From contig NZ_JABMIJ010000009.1 in the NCBI RefSeq assembly GCF_014885015.1, positions 1 to 64,000 on the forward strand: DNA of 64,000 nt. Direction: 5' to 3'. The position numbers and the translations under genes are program-made. Source of the stretch: Spirabiliibacterium falconis. Its GTDB lineage: Bacteria > Pseudomonadota > Gammaproteobacteria > Enterobacterales > Pasteurellaceae. The notes under the pieces were generated by a model. It was not told the DNA's origin. It saw only the letters and a list, made by a program, of their open reading frames with translations, and searched no databases. Below are positions 18,044 through 28,092 of the stretch, piece after piece (within the stretch, counting starts at the first letter, position 1; every line of letters begins with the position of its first letter).

Positions 18044-20078
18044 TTTGCTGCAACGTCTGGAAAGCGGTAAACTCTGGCGTTTCCCAGGAGGCATTCATCC
18101 TCGTGAAATGAAATCCCAATCGAATGGCAAACGCATCGCTCGCCTTGCATTGGCGAATAATTTTTATATCCCAATTAAGCAACACATCGGACAATCAGCG
18201 ACAATCTGCGTAGAGATTGGTGATTATGTTTTAAAAGGACAAGCCTTAACCCAACATGCTGATTATCGCCATGTGCCCGTGCATGCCCCAACATCAGGTT
18301 ATATTCGCGCAATTGGTTCCTTCCCTGCCAATCATCCATCGGGTTTAAGTGAAACCATGATTCATCTTGAAGCCGATGGTGAAGATCGCTGGATTGAACT
18401 CTCGCCAACAGATGACTATTTATCGCTCTCCCCGCAAACCTTAGTCGAAAAAATCCATAATGCAGGCATTGCGGGGCTCGGTGGGGCGGTGTTCCCAAGT
18501 GCTAGTAAAATTAATGCCGTCTTATCTGGCATAAACGCCTTGATTATTAACGGTGCAGAGTGCGAACCCTACATCACCTGTGATGACCGTCTTATGCAAG
18601 ACTATACCGCTGAAATGCTTGAAGGTGTTCGCATTTTGCGTTATCTCACGCGTGCGCAAACCGTGGTCATCGCCATTGAAGACAACAAGCCTCGTGCCAT
18701 TCAGGCTGTTAAAAAAGCACTGAAAGGTGCAAACGACATTATACTTCGTGTCATCCCTACGATTTATCCATCGGGAGCGTCCAAGCAACTGATCCAAATT
18801 TTAACGGGGCTAGAAGTGCCGCAAGGAGCACGCTCATCTGAACTTGGCATTTTAATGCATAATACAGGCACCGCGTTTGCAATTAAAAAAGCGGTCATCG
18901 ATGGTGAACCGATGATTGAGCGAGTCGTAACCCTAACAGGCGATAAAATTCCACAACCACGCAATTATTGGCTTCGTTTTGGCACGCCTATTCAGCATGT
19001 ATTAGCGCAGGTCGGTTACCAAGCTGATCCACGGCTGCCTATTTTTGTTGGCGGCCCTATGATGGGCTATATTTTGCCCAATCTCAGTGCCCCAATTACC
19101 AAAATGAGCAACTGCATCATTGCCCCAGATCATTTTGAATACCAAGCCCCACCGCCAGAACAAAGCTGCATTCGTTGCTCAAGTTGTTCCGATGCTTGCC
19201 CTGTACAATTATTACCACAACAGCTTTATTGGTTTGCACGCAACGAAGAGCATGATAAATCCACGCAATATCATCTTGATGCCTGCATTGAGTGCGGCGT
19301 ATGCGCTTATGTTTGCCCAAGCCACATTCCACTTATCCAATATTTCCGTCAGGAAAAAGCCAAAATTGCCGACATCAAAGAAAAAGAGCGGTTATCGGAA
19401 GAAGCAAAAGTGCGGTTTGAAGCCCGTGAAGCACGCCTATTGAAAGAAAAACAAGCTCGTGAAGCGCGCGCCAAAGCTGCCGCAGAGAAACGGCGACAAG
19501 AAGTGGCAAACCAACAAGGCGAAGATCCGGTTAAAGCCGCACTTGAACGGCTCAAAGCGAAAAAAGCCCTTGCAGAGCACCCAGTGCAAGCAACACAGCA
19601 AAATGAAAAAGGCGATATTGTGCCTGATAATAGCGAACTAATGGCGCAACGCAAAGCTCGCCGGTTACAAAAACAGGCAGAAAAAGTACAAAATGCGGTT
19701 GAATCAACTGATAACGATCCACGCAAAGCCGCTGTTGCTGCCGCCATTGCTCGCGCAAAAGCCAAACAGGCAGAAAAAACACAAAGTGCGGTTGAATCCA
19801 CTGATAACGACCCACGCAAAGCTGCCGTTGCTGCCGCCATCGCTCGTGCAAAAGCCAAACAAGCGGAAAAAGTGCAAAGTGCGGTTGAATCCACTGATAA
19901 CGACCCACGCAAAGCTGCCGTTGCTGCCGCCATTGCTCACGCAAAAGCGAAACAAGCGGAAAAAGTGCAAAGTGCGGTTGAATCCACTGATAACGACCCA
20001 CGCAAAGCTGCCGTTGCTGCCGCCATTGCTCGTGCAAAAGCGAAACAAGCACAACGTAATCATAAGGAAGCTGATTAA
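18036..20078 (+). CDS. rsxC: Electron transport complex subunit RsxC/RnfC with repeated C-terminal tail
   Basis: RsxC is the peripheral NADH/FMN-binding subunit. The core has the GGIHP motif near the start, a Rossmann-like segment ([12 protein letters not shown]), [17 protein letters not shown], and two 4Fe-4S motifs ([14 protein letters not shown] and [14 protein letters not shown]). After about residue 440 the chain becomes a charged Ala/Lys/Glu-rich helix. It ends in four 31-residue repeats beginning [14 protein letters not shown] start at ATG 18036 ([11 protein letters not shown]), giving 680 aa; the longer frame starts inside rsxB. The core is certain; the tail is low-complexity and of variable length in relatives. 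Confidence 0.96.
   Translation: MRDLLQRLESGKLWRFPGGIHPREMKSQSNGKRIARLALANNFYIPIKQHIGQSATICVEIGDYVLKGQALTQHADYRHVPVHAPTSGYIRAIGSFPANHPSGLSETMIHLEADGEDRWIELSPTDDYLSLSPQTLVEKIHNAGIAGLGGAVFPSASKINAVLSGINALIINGAECEPYITCDDRLMQDYTAEMLEGVRILRYLTRAQTVVIAIEDNKPRAIQAVKKALKGANDIILRVIPTIYPSGASKQLIQILTGLEVPQGARSSELGILMHNTGTAFAIKKAVIDGEPMIERVVTLTGDKIPQPRNYWLRFGTPIQHVLAQVGYQADPRLPIFVGGPMMGYILPNLSAPITKMSNCIIAPDHFEYQAPPPEQSCIRCSSCSDACPVQLLPQQLYWFARNEEHDKSTQYHLDACIECGVCAYVCPSHIPLIQYFRQEKAKIADIKEKERLSEEAKVRFEAREARLLKEKQAREARAKAAAEKRRQEVANQQGEDPVKAALERLKAKKALAEHPVQATQQNEKGDIVPDNSELMAQRKARRLQKQAEKVQNAVESTDNDPRKAAVAAAIARAKAKQAEKTQSAVESTDNDPRKAAVAAAIARAKAKQAEKVQSAVESTDNDPRKAAVAAAIAHAKAKQAEKVQSAVESTDNDPRKAAVAAAIARAKAKQAQRNHKEAD
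19695..20052 (+). repeat. Four 93-bp tandem repeats in rsxC, three carrying uptake signals
   Basis: Units start at 19695, 19788, 19881 and 19974, an exact 93-bp period, and encode [20 protein letters not shown] and the linker [10 protein letters not shown]. Units two to four each begin with an uptake signal (AAAGTGCGGTTGAAT), while the first has lost one base match (AAATGCGGTT). The copies differ by only a few, mostly synonymous or conservative, changes. The last copy is incomplete at its 3' end. Confidence 0.95.
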
Positions 20079-21142
20079 TGTTTACCCTCATTAGTTCTCC
20101 CCATATTCATTCTCGTCAGCTCACCGCACATTTTATGTTGTGGGTCATGCTGGCGATGTTGCCTGCCATTCTCGTGCAGTGCTATTTTTTCGGCGTCGGC
20201 GTGCTAATACAAAGTGCATTAGCGTTGAGTTTTGCCTATGTCCTTGAGCTGGCTGTAACACTGCTGCGACGTAAACCGCTCTTTTTTTATGTGAGCGATT
20301 TTAGCGTCTTATTAACCGCACTGATTTTGGCGGTTGCGATTCCGCCTTATGCACCTTATTGGATCATTTTGATTGGCATTTTCTGTGCTGTATTACTCGG
20401 AAAACATGTGTATGGCGGCCTAGGGCAGAACCCGTTTAACCCTGCTATGGTCGGTTATGTCATTTTATTGATTTCATTCCCTTTGCAAATGACCAGCTGG
20501 ATGCCGCCCATTGCACTATTAAAAGAGCCGCCATCGCTACATGATGCAATCTCACTTATCTTTTCAGGCATAACCTCGGATGGGTATAGCCTTGCACAAT
20601 TAGTCGGCACGATTGATGGAATTACGCAAGCCACGCCGCTTGATTCGATCAAAACAGGCCTGAGTCACGCTGTATCCATGCCAACACTACTCTCCTCTCC
20701 GATTTTTGCATCTAGCATAGGGCTGGCACAAGGCTGGTGGCAAGTCAATCTCACCTTTTTGCTCGGGGGGCTCTTTTTAGTGTGGAAAAAGATCATTCAC
20801 TGGCAAACTCCAACCGCACTTTGCCTTGCGCTTTTTATTTGTGCTACTGGCAATTACCTACTGGGGGCAAGCAATGGCATTAATCCTATAGTCACGTTGT
20901 TTAGCGGTGCGACAATGTTTTGTGCCTTTTTTATCGCCACCGATCCTGTAACGGGTGCCATCTCACCAAAAGGGAAATGGGTTTTCGGTGCATTAGTCGG
21001 TATTTTAATTTATATTATTCGCTATTATGCCAATTACCCTGACGGCGTTGCCTTTGCCATTTTATTAGGCAATATTTGCGTGCCATTAATTGATCATTAC
21101 ACCCAACCTGCCATTTACGGCAGCCATGGGAGGAAAAAATAA
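20078..21142 (+). CDS. rsxD: Electron transport complex subunit RsxD/RnfD
   Basis: A 354-aa membrane subunit with about nine to ten helices. The segment [19 protein letters not shown] near residue 115 is the conserved RnfD/NqrB signature. The FMN attachment region is [19 protein letters not shown], where the threonine of SGAT carries covalent flavin in characterised relatives. Start and stop overlap with rsxC and rsxG (TAATG junctions). Confidence 0.97.
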   Translation: MFTLISSPHIHSRQLTAHFMLWVMLAMLPAILVQCYFFGVGVLIQSALALSFAYVLELAVTLLRRKPLFFYVSDFSVLLTALILAVAIPPYAPYWIILIGIFCAVLLGKHVYGGLGQNPFNPAMVGYVILLISFPLQMTSWMPPIALLKEPPSLHDAISLIFSGITSDGYSLAQLVGTIDGITQATPLDSIKTGLSHAVSMPTLLSSPIFASSIGLAQGWWQVNLTFLLGGLFLVWKKIIHWQTPTALCLALFICATGNYLLGASNGINPIVTLFSGATMFCAFFIATDPVTGAISPKGKWVFGALVGILIYIIRYYANYPDGVAFAILLGNICVPLIDHYTQPAIYGSHGRKK

Positions 21143-21762
21143 TGTTTAAAATCACGCTGCGATCGGCCTTGATTCTTGCGTTTGTCGCGTTAGTCTGTAC
21201 CGCACTTTCACTTGGCGTTAATCAGTTAACGAAAACGCGTATTAACGCGCAACGTCAAGCACAGCAAGAAATGTTATTAAATCAGGTGTTGCCTCAAGGT
21301 AGTTATAATAATGCGATTTTACAAAGCTGCCTTCAACCGCACTTTGACTTTGCACCGAATATTCAACAAATTTTTGTCGCCAAAAAAGATAACGTGATCA
21401 GTGCTTACGCAATAAAAACGCTCACCATGCAAGGCTATTCTGGTAAAATTGTTGTGCTTATCGGTATGACACCTCAGGGAGACATTTTAGGCGTACGCGT
21501 GCTTGAGCATAATGAAACGCCGGGGCTGGGTGATAAAGTCGAGCCAAGCAAATCCGATTGGATTAATCGCTTTAGCAATAAACACTTTTCGTTGAACGAG
21601 GTCGCAAAATGGGCGGTGAAAAAAGACGGCGGTGAGTTTGACCAATTTGCAGGGGCGACCATTACGCCACGTGCGGTAATCAATGCGGTGAAATATACCG
21701 CAACTGCCGTGTTAGAACATATCGATTCGACCGCACTTTTGCCATTACAACACTGTGAGTAA
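21142..21762 (+). CDS. rsxG: Electron transport complex subunit RsxG/RnfG
   Basis: A 206-aa periplasmic subunit held by an N-terminal helix (residues 8-27). The FMN-binding domain has VRVLEHNETPGLGDK and the covalent flavin motif DQFAGATITPRAV. It relays electrons on the periplasmic side of the complex. Two uptake signals are embedded in the coding sequence. Three bases separate it from rsxE. Confidence 0.96.
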   Translation: MFKITLRSALILAFVALVCTALSLGVNQLTKTRINAQRQAQQEMLLNQVLPQGSYNNAILQSCLQPHFDFAPNIQQIFVAKKDNVISAYAIKTLTMQGYSGKIVVLIGMTPQGDILGVRVLEHNETPGLGDKVEPSKSDWINRFSNKHFSLNEVAKWAVKKDGGEFDQFAGATITPRAVINAVKYTATAVLEHIDSTALLPLQHCE

Positions 21763-21765
21763 GTT

Positions 21766-22458
21766 ATGACTGATCAACAACTAACCCTTGATAAATCGCC
21801 AGTTGTACTGGAAAAAATCAGTACCGACTGGGCTGGTATTTTTCGACAAGGTATTTGGCATAATAACTCAGCATTAGTGCAATTGTTAGGGCTTTGCCCA
21901 CTATTAGCTGTATCCAGTTCAGTTACCAATGCACTTGGACTAGGGCTGGCAACGATGCTGGTGCTTATTTGCACTAACGGCATTGTATCCCTTTTCCGTC
22001 GTGCGATTCCGCATGAAATTCGCATTCCCATTTATGTGATGATTATCGCCACGATGGTAACTGCAGTACAATTATTGATGAATGCGTTTGTCTATGATCT
22101 CTATTTAGCCCTCGGGATTTTTATCCCGCTGATCGTAACGAATTGCATTGTCATTGGGCGAGCTGAAGCATTTGCGTCGAAAAATCCGCTGGCACCATCA
22201 CTTTTTGATGGCTTTGCGATGGGGCTTGGCATGACCCTAAGCCTTGTTTTGCTCGGCGCAGTCCGCGAAATCTTCGGCAACGGAACGCTTTTTTCTGGAT
22301 TGGATCAACTTTTCGGTCCTTGGGCAGCTCATTTACAAATTACCATACTGCATATGGATACGACGTTTTTACTCGCAATCTTGCCACCAGGTGCATTTAT
22401 TGGATTGGGGTTAATTTTAGCGGTGAAAAACATTATTGATAATCGAGCGGCAAAATGA
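21766..22458 (+). CDS. rsxE: Electron transport complex subunit RsxE/RnfE
   Basis: A 230-aa membrane subunit homologous to RsxA and predicted to pair with it around the membrane iron centre. It has [16 protein letters not shown] and [21 protein letters not shown], the paired conserved cysteine segments, and about six helices. Its stop overlaps nth by 4 bp (ATGA), so nth is cotranslated. Confidence 0.97.
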   Translation: MTDQQLTLDKSPVVLEKISTDWAGIFRQGIWHNNSALVQLLGLCPLLAVSSSVTNALGLGLATMLVLICTNGIVSLFRRAIPHEIRIPIYVMIIATMVTAVQLLMNAFVYDLYLALGIFIPLIVTNCIVIGRAEAFASKNPLAPSLFDGFAMGLGMTLSLVLLGAVREIFGNGTLFSGLDQLFGPWAAHLQITILHMDTTFLLAILPPGAFIGLGLILAVKNIIDNRAAK

Positions 22459-23096
22459 ATAAACAAAAACGCATTGAGATTTTAACACGCCTGCGTGAGG
22501 CTAACCCGCATCCAACGACAGAATTGAATTTTACTTCGCCGTTTGAGTTATTAATTGCGGTCATTTTGTCAGCACAAGCTACTGATAAAGGAGTGAATAA
22601 AGCGACGGCTAAACTTTTTCCTGTCGCCAATACTGCACAGGCTATTTTTGAACTGGGTGTGGACGGTTTAAAGGAATATATCAAAACCATTGGGCTGTAT
22701 AATAGCAAGGCAGAAAATATTATTAAAACGTGCCACATTTTAAGCCAACAATATCACGGTGATGTGCCTGAAGATCGCCAAGCACTCGAAGCCTTACCTG
22801 GGGTTGGGCGAAAAACCGCAAATGTAGTGTTAAATACGGCATTTGGCTGGCCCACGATTGCAGTGGACACACATATTTTTCGTGTCTGTAACCGCACAAA
22901 ATTCGCACCAGGAAAAGATGTGGTGAAAGTCGAAGAAAAATTAATAAAGGTTGTACCCGCTGAATTTAAAGTGGATGTGCATCACTGGCTCATTTTACAC
23001 GGTCGCTATACTTGCATTGCTCGCAAACCGCGTTGTGGTGCATGCATTATTGAAGACTTATGTGAATTCAAAGAGAAAACACAATACGATACCTAA
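22455..23096 (+). CDS. nth: Endonuclease III
   Basis: Nth is a bifunctional glycosylase/AP lyase that removes oxidised pyrimidines. The helix-hairpin-helix [16 protein letters not shown] contains the catalytic lysine, and [15 protein letters not shown] the catalytic aspartate. The C-terminal 4Fe-4S ligands are in [17 protein letters not shown]. Length 213 aa is standard. It is the last gene of the rsx operon, as in many Gammaproteobacteria. Confidence 0.97.
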   Translation: MNKQKRIEILTRLREANPHPTTELNFTSPFELLIAVILSAQATDKGVNKATAKLFPVANTAQAIFELGVDGLKEYIKTIGLYNSKAENIIKTCHILSQQYHGDVPEDRQALEALPGVGRKTANVVLNTAFGWPTIAVDTHIFRVCNRTKFAPGKDVVKVEEKLIKVVPAEFKVDVHHWLILHGRYTCIARKPRCGACIIEDLCEFKEKTQYDT

Positions 23097-23097
23097 C

Positions 23098-23280
23098 CTA
23101 ATGTTTTTGTGGTGTTTTATCCAAAATCGCTTTGGTGTTATTGTCAGTTTCAATCTGAATTTTATGATCCACTTCCACGTTTAAATTTACTGTAATGCCT
23201 GTTTTCGGCGTTTCTAACTGAATTTTTGGGGTACACGCCCACAACACTAAAAGTGCGGTCAACGCTATGATCACTTTCAT
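23098..23280 (-). CDS. ynbE: YnbE-like small lipoprotein
   Basis: A 60-aa protein whose N-terminus is a lipoprotein signal (MKVIIALTALLVLWAC, Cys at 16). The mature part, CTPKIQLETPKTGITVNLNV, matches E. coli YnbE. YnbE works with YdbH, a long bridge protein moving phospholipids between membranes. It lies 3 bp downstream of ydbH, supporting that pairing. The third E. coli member, YdbL, is not present next to it. Short length lowers certainty slightly. Confidence 0.85.
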   Translation of the reverse strand: MKVIIALTALLVLWACTPKIQLETPKTGITVNLNVEVDHKIQIETDNNTKAILDKTPQKH

Positions 23281-23283
23281 TAC

Positions 23284-26010
23284 TTATTTTCTCGTTTGTT
23301 GTCGCTCAAGCAAATAGTCTAATTGCTGCTCTAGCGTATTACCAAAGTTAATAGAATACCATAAATCAAACAGATTCTCTTTATGGTTATAATTTAATGT
23401 AACAGGGTTGCCTTGTGCATTGGTTGCATGAATTTTCGCCTTCATTAAGCCCAAACCATTATTGTGTAAATTCACAGAAATGCTCGAGTCAAATACCGCC
23501 ATTTCATGCAAAAGATCCAGTAAAATCTGCTCTGTCATGCCTCCTTTGGCTTTCACTTGCTCAACCAAAGCCGGGCTTAATTTAATATGCCATTGATTGT
23601 CCTGTTCTATCACACCGTCGCAAATGATACACGTTTTGCCATCAATCCAAAATGGCAAATCGGCATTTAACAAACCTGTGGCAGAAACTTGATTGTATTG
23701 CAACAAACTCAGTACTTGTGCAAGATCAATCTGTTGTAATTTAAAATGTGCCACATCACGTTGTGGCAGCGCAAAATGGCTGACACTTAATTCCCCACCA
23801 AGCAATGCCAAACGCAATTGTGACAACTTTAAGGGCGATTTCGCACTGTATGGATAATTGCCCTGTACCTTAACCGACAGATCCGTTGCTCGTAAACCAT
23901 TATTTTCCATCTCTGCCACATTCACTGACACTGGGGCTTTCACGCCTAATTGAAAATGTTGATCAAAATAGCGATACGGTAGCGAAAACGTAATGCCCTT
24001 AATCTCACCATCGGGCAGTTTAATTCGCCCTTGCTCAATAGCAAAATGCCCGCCAGCCACCACACCTTGTTCTGGTGTAATAGAAAATGCAGTTTGCCCT
24101 CGGATCTGCCCTTGTTTAATCAACCAATTCATCTGTGGCGGAAAAAGTGATTGAAAGACTTTCGCAGACTGTACTGGCCAATAAATATTTCCCTTTAAGC
24201 GTTGTTCCTGATAGCGTGCAAATAGGGTGATTGGCCCTAATTTATTCGCACTTAGCTCACCTTTAATCGCTAAATGCGAAAAATCTTTCCCTGAGAGCGT
24301 CATCGTCATACTGGGCTGTTCAAATTTGCCCCCATAATCAAACTCAATATAGCGATTGCTGACCACTAAGCCACCTTGTAACGAGTCATGTTGATAATCC
24401 CAATGAATTGGCGTCGCAATAGTCATATCCAGCGGTTGAACACGTACACCTGACAACGCAAACGCCGTCATCTGCCCGTCAAATTGTTTAATGTCAATAC
24501 GATTATCCTGCCACTGCCCACGCCCTTGAAGCGATACGGTGTTATGCAGCACGTTTACCCCAGCACTGCCCCAAAATTTCCATTGCCACATATTCGCAAT
24601 ATGCTCTGTGGATACGCCATCACCTGACCGCACTTTGAATAGGGACTGAATGCCAGCAATAAATTCGTTCGCTTTTCCATCAAGGTGTAAATCAATGCGA
24701 TTTAATTGATCAGTTTGCCCTTTTAAAATCGCCTGCAAACGCCCATTCACGCCAAATGGACTAATGCTTACCCCTGCTAAAGGCAAGCGTAATTCTTGAA
24801 TATCAATGTAGTCTGTTTTACCTTGCATACGCAGCAACGCCCCAGATAAAAAGCGTAAGTGCGGTTCGCTCACGCTCCCTTCTAAGTGCATCGGTAATTG
24901 CGCATAAAATACTGCATCACCCGATTTCACATTGCCATTGGCTTGAAGTGCCACATGAAGCTGCCCTGCATTGAGCTGACCATTTTTACCTTGAATCACG
25001 ATCACCCCTTTGCCTTTCTCACCATTCGTTAATAAAGAAAGACGAAAATTCAGCGTGATATCCTGCCCTGTCAACAGGCTTTGCTCATCACGCGTAGCAA
25101 GATCGAGATCAATAAAACCGTTTATTGGTTGAGGAACATGTTTATCCCATTGAAATCCTGCTTTTTCAATACGCAGCTGCTTACCAAGCCACTCAAATGG
25201 CAGATTTACACGTTTTTCATCATGTCCATCCACCGTTTCAAACAAACTCAACGTGCCTCGTTTTCCCTGCCAATCCAGTGTTATTTTCCCTTGCGGCACG
25301 AACACATCGCCCCATCGCCAACGATAGTCTAACTGTGCTTTTTCAGGCAGCTGAGCAATATCCTCCGCTAACGTAGCATTAAACTGCACTGTGTTTTCTA
25401 TGCCATCATCAGGCTGATAATCCAGCGTACCGTGTAATTGATTACCTTGCAAATGCACACTCGCGCCGAGCAAATTCGCCCCATTGTGCTGTGTAGTTAA
25501 GCTCAGCTGTAACCCATCATCTGCTTGGCTAACATTGACCGCACTTTCACTTTGCAGCAACGTACGCAGGCTCGGGTTGTCAATAAGATGAGTGTCTGTA
25601 AATGTGAGGTGATTAATTGTGATATGCCCAATCGGAATAAGTGCGGTAAGCGCACTTAATGAAAGCGTCTTATCTGATGTTTCGGCGCGCTCTTCCGTGA
25701 TCAGTTTATGCACACAAGCATAATTCACTTGCACCTTATCTGCACTGATTTCTCGTGCACGCCAAAAAAATCGCGTATCATCCAACGCAACAATTTGGCA
25801 GTGATGCTTTTCAGAAAAAAGTTGCACCTGTGGGGCTGAAAGCCCTTGACGAGAAATCGCCAATTTGGGTTGCCACACAATACGAAAATCAGGAGACAAA
25901 AAATGATTTGCTATTTTTTGCAGCCCATCACCGAACACGACCCAACTTAGCAATCCTGTCAATGCAAAAAATGCAACACCTGCTCCGATAAGTAATTTTT
26001 TGCCCATCAC
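23284..26010 (-). CDS. ydbH: YdbH-family intermembrane phospholipid transport protein
   Basis: A 908-aa protein with one N-terminal membrane helix (residues 5-25) and a long beta-rich periplasmic region. The C-terminal part (GEIKGITFSLPYRYFD, QIDLAQVLSLLQYNQVSATG, SPALVEQVKAKGGMTEQILL) resembles the YdbH/AsmA-like core. YdbH, with TamB and YhdP, is a redundant bridge for phospholipid traffic to the outer membrane. It is followed by ynbE and preceded, with a 4-bp overlap, by a gene for a membrane protein. Recognition rests on motif memory and context. Confidence 0.85.
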   Translation of the reverse strand: MMGKKLLIGAGVAFFALTGLLSWVVFGDGLQKIANHFLSPDFRIVWQPKLAISRQGLSAPQVQLFSEKHHCQIVALDDTRFFWRAREISADKVQVNYACVHKLITEERAETSDKTLSLSALTALIPIGHITINHLTFTDTHLIDNPSLRTLLQSESAVNVSQADDGLQLSLTTQHNGANLLGASVHLQGNQLHGTLDYQPDDGIENTVQFNATLAEDIAQLPEKAQLDYRWRWGDVFVPQGKITLDWQGKRGTLSLFETVDGHDEKRVNLPFEWLGKQLRIEKAGFQWDKHVPQPINGFIDLDLATRDEQSLLTGQDITLNFRLSLLTNGEKGKGVIVIQGKNGQLNAGQLHVALQANGNVKSGDAVFYAQLPMHLEGSVSEPHLRFLSGALLRMQGKTDYIDIQELRLPLAGVSISPFGVNGRLQAILKGQTDQLNRIDLHLDGKANEFIAGIQSLFKVRSGDGVSTEHIANMWQWKFWGSAGVNVLHNTVSLQGRGQWQDNRIDIKQFDGQMTAFALSGVRVQPLDMTIATPIHWDYQHDSLQGGLVVSNRYIEFDYGGKFEQPSMTMTLSGKDFSHLAIKGELSANKLGPITLFARYQEQRLKGNIYWPVQSAKVFQSLFPPQMNWLIKQGQIRGQTAFSITPEQGVVAGGHFAIEQGRIKLPDGEIKGITFSLPYRYFDQHFQLGVKAPVSVNVAEMENNGLRATDLSVKVQGNYPYSAKSPLKLSQLRLALLGGELSVSHFALPQRDVAHFKLQQIDLAQVLSLLQYNQVSATGLLNADLPFWIDGKTCIICDGVIEQDNQWHIKLSPALVEQVKAKGGMTEQILLDLLHEMAVFDSSISVNLHNNGLGLMKAKIHATNAQGNPVTLNYNHKENLFDLWYSINFGNTLEQQLDYLLERQQTRK

Positions 26011-26822
26011 ATACCCGCGCCGATCAAGAGCAATGGCATAACAAGTGCTGACGCTATTTCAACCGCACTTTGCATTTTCTCACCCGCTTTTTTACGAATG
26101 CGTGAGCGAATCAACAGCAACGCGACTAGCAAATGGAGGGCAAAATAAAGTGCTATTAATCCAAGGTTTAACCTCACTGGCACATCCGTGGCATAAACCC
26201 ACGCAAACATTAACACACAAAAAAGGGCGTTACCGATTAACATTAATAGCATTGCCATCGGCAGTAATTGTATAAAATTGGCTAACCGACTACGCGATAA
26301 TTGCAGGAGATAATATGCCAGCCCAAGCGCAATAATGGCTTGATTAAAGGGGCTTAACACAAGCCACATCATATAATCAAGTCGATAAAGAAGCAAAACA
26401 TAGCACAGCAGCCCAATGACGCCCGCCACGACGCCAAATAGCAAAATGGCTCGCCGTAACTGCGGATCTTTCGGCTGCTGAAAGGTGCTAAACAGTAGCA
26501 GCAATCCCGCTATCGCTTGCCACGTTTGCGGCACAAAAGGTTTAAAAAAGCACAACACCAAAACCATTATCCAATAAAGACCGAGATAAAGTCCCACGTT
26601 AGAAAGCCGCCCACGTTGCCCAGGGCAAATCTCTCCTTTTAGAAAAATTAACTGCAAAATACCTTGTGCAAGCAACACTGCACAGCCAAATAACGCAAAA
26701 AATCGACTTGGAGAAAGTTGTACTCGTAGTACATAAAAAAGCCCTTCCGCACTGATGAGCAAGGCAATAGGAACAAGGGCGTAAATCAAAAGTGCGGTTT
26801 TATTCTCGGTTTGCTGCGACAT
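26007..26822 (-). CDS. Membrane protein of unknown function
   Basis: I do not recognise a named family. From ATG 26822 (MSQQTENKTALLIYALVP) the protein is 271 aa, with about seven to eight hydrophobic helices and short charged loops (for example GEICPGQRGRLSNVG after helix two). The open frame extends 36 codons upstream into the gloA promoter region, without a ribosome binding site, so I reject that extension. The stop overlaps ydbH by 4 bp, so it probably belongs to the ydbH-ynbE operon and may serve envelope biology. It is divergent from gloA. Confidence 0.75.
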   Translation of the reverse strand: MSQQTENKTALLIYALVPIALLISAEGLFYVLRVQLSPSRFFALFGCAVLLAQGILQLIFLKGEICPGQRGRLSNVGLYLGLYWIMVLVLCFFKPFVPQTWQAIAGLLLLFSTFQQPKDPQLRRAILLFGVVAGVIGLLCYVLLLYRLDYMMWLVLSPFNQAIIALGLAYYLLQLSRSRLANFIQLLPMAMLLMLIGNALFCVLMFAWVYATDVPVRLNLGLIALYFALHLLVALLLIRSRIRKKAGEKMQSAVEIASALVMPLLLIGAGM

Positions 26823-26910
26823 AAAAAACTCAATATGATAGAATTGTGCTGTATTGCGTTTTAGTATAGCAAAAATAGATGTAAATTTCCCTGTTATATA
26901 GGAGTCAATT

Positions 26911-27318
26911 ATGCGAATTTTACACACCATGTTACGCGTTGGAAATTTGGACCGTTCGGTAGAATTTTACACCAACGTACTCGGTATGCGCGTGCTGCGT
27001 ACAAGTGAAAACACCGAATATAAATACACCCTTGCTTTTGTTGGATACGACGACGAAGATTCAAGCTCCGTAATTGAATTAACCTACAATTGGGGCGTGG
27101 AAAGCTATGATCTAGGCACAGCCTACGGTCATATTGCCATTGGCGTAGATGACATTTATGCGACCTGTGAGCGTGTTAAAGCCTCTGGCGGCAATGTCAC
27201 GCGTGAACCAGGCCCTGTAAAAGGTGGCTCAACCGTGATTGCCTTTGTTGAAGATCCCGATGGCTATAAAATCGAATTTATTGAAAATAAACAAGCAAAA
27301 CAAGCCTTAGGTTATTAA
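26911..27318 (+). CDS. gloA: Lactoylglutathione lyase (glyoxalase I)
   Basis: GloA converts the hemithioacetal of methylglyoxal and glutathione to S-lactoylglutathione. The 135-aa protein begins [20 protein letters not shown] with metal ligand His5. The other ligands fall in [20 protein letters not shown] and KIEFIENK. It is preceded by a good ribosome binding site (AGGAGTC). It is followed by rnt, as in H. influenzae. Confidence 0.97.
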   Translation: MRILHTMLRVGNLDRSVEFYTNVLGMRVLRTSENTEYKYTLAFVGYDDEDSSSVIELTYNWGVESYDLGTAYGHIAIGVDDIYATCERVKASGGNVTREPGPVKGGSTVIAFVEDPDGYKIEFIENKQAKQALGY

Positions 27319-27354
27319 TAAATCGCCCACATTTGTGGGCGTTATTGAGTATTT

Positions 27355-28023
27355 ATGTCTGAAGTTAATGAAACAACATCAAACCCTGTCACAATTGATT
27401 TAAATGTATTAAAAAATCGCTTTCGCGGCTATTTCCCGGTAATTATTGATGTCGAAACCGCTGGATTTAATGCTAAAAGTGACGCTTTATTAGAACTTGC
27501 TGCCATTACCTTAAAAATGGACAGTCAAGGCTTATTACATATTGATGAAAAATGTCATTTTCATATTACGCCGTTTGATGGGGCGAATATAAACCCTGAC
27601 TCACTCAAATTTAACGGCATTGATATTGAAAATCCGCTACGCGGTGCCGTCAGCGAAGAGCACGCATTAGGTGAACTGTTTCGTATGGTGCGTCGCACCC
27701 AAAAAGCGGCAGATTGTAAGCGTTCCATCATAGTTGCACACAATGCCGCCTTTGATCACAGTTTTATCATGGCGGCAGCTGAACGCTGTGCACTAAAACG
27801 TAATCCATTTCATCCTTTTGCCACGTTAGATACCGCCACATTAGGCGCATTTATGCTAGGCAATAATGTTTTAGTAAAGGCCTGCCAAGCGGCCAATATT
27901 CATTTTGATCAAAAACAAGCACATGGCGCATTATACGACACCGAAAAAACGGCTGAATTATTTTGTTTTATGGTGAATTATTTAAAAATTCATCAAGGAT
28001 CACCAATTTTTAATATAAATTGA
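27355..28023 (+). CDS. rnt: Ribonuclease T
   Basis: RNase T trims 3' ends of tRNA and other stable RNAs. The DEDDh exonuclease motifs are present: [11 protein letters not shown] (ExoI), [11 protein letters not shown] (ExoII) and [13 protein letters not shown] (ExoIII with His). Length 222 aa is normal. It lies 36 bp after gloA and 69 bp before a NhaC-like antiporter gene, the same order as H. influenzae HI0323-HI0325. Confidence 0.97.
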   Translation: MSEVNETTSNPVTIDLNVLKNRFRGYFPVIIDVETAGFNAKSDALLELAAITLKMDSQGLLHIDEKCHFHITPFDGANINPDSLKFNGIDIENPLRGAVSEEHALGELFRMVRRTQKAADCKRSIIVAHNAAFDHSFIMAAAERCALKRNPFHPFATLDTATLGAFMLGNNVLVKACQAANIHFDQKQAHGALYDTEKTAELFCFMVNYLKIHQGSPIFNIN

Positions 28024-28092
28024 GTCATTATTTAGGTAAAATCGGTTTTCACTTTTCTTTTATTTTTCTTTCAACCTTACAGGAACAACACT

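Noticed and set aside
19695-20052. CRISPR array
   Set aside because: The regular spacing is due to in-frame protein repeats with no unique spacers. I saw no CRISPR-like array elsewhere in the window.
19349-20094. Several long open frames antisense or out of frame over the rsxC tail
   Set aside because: They result from the 93-bp repeats, whose period is a multiple of three, so every frame stays open. The RsxC frame carries the family domains.
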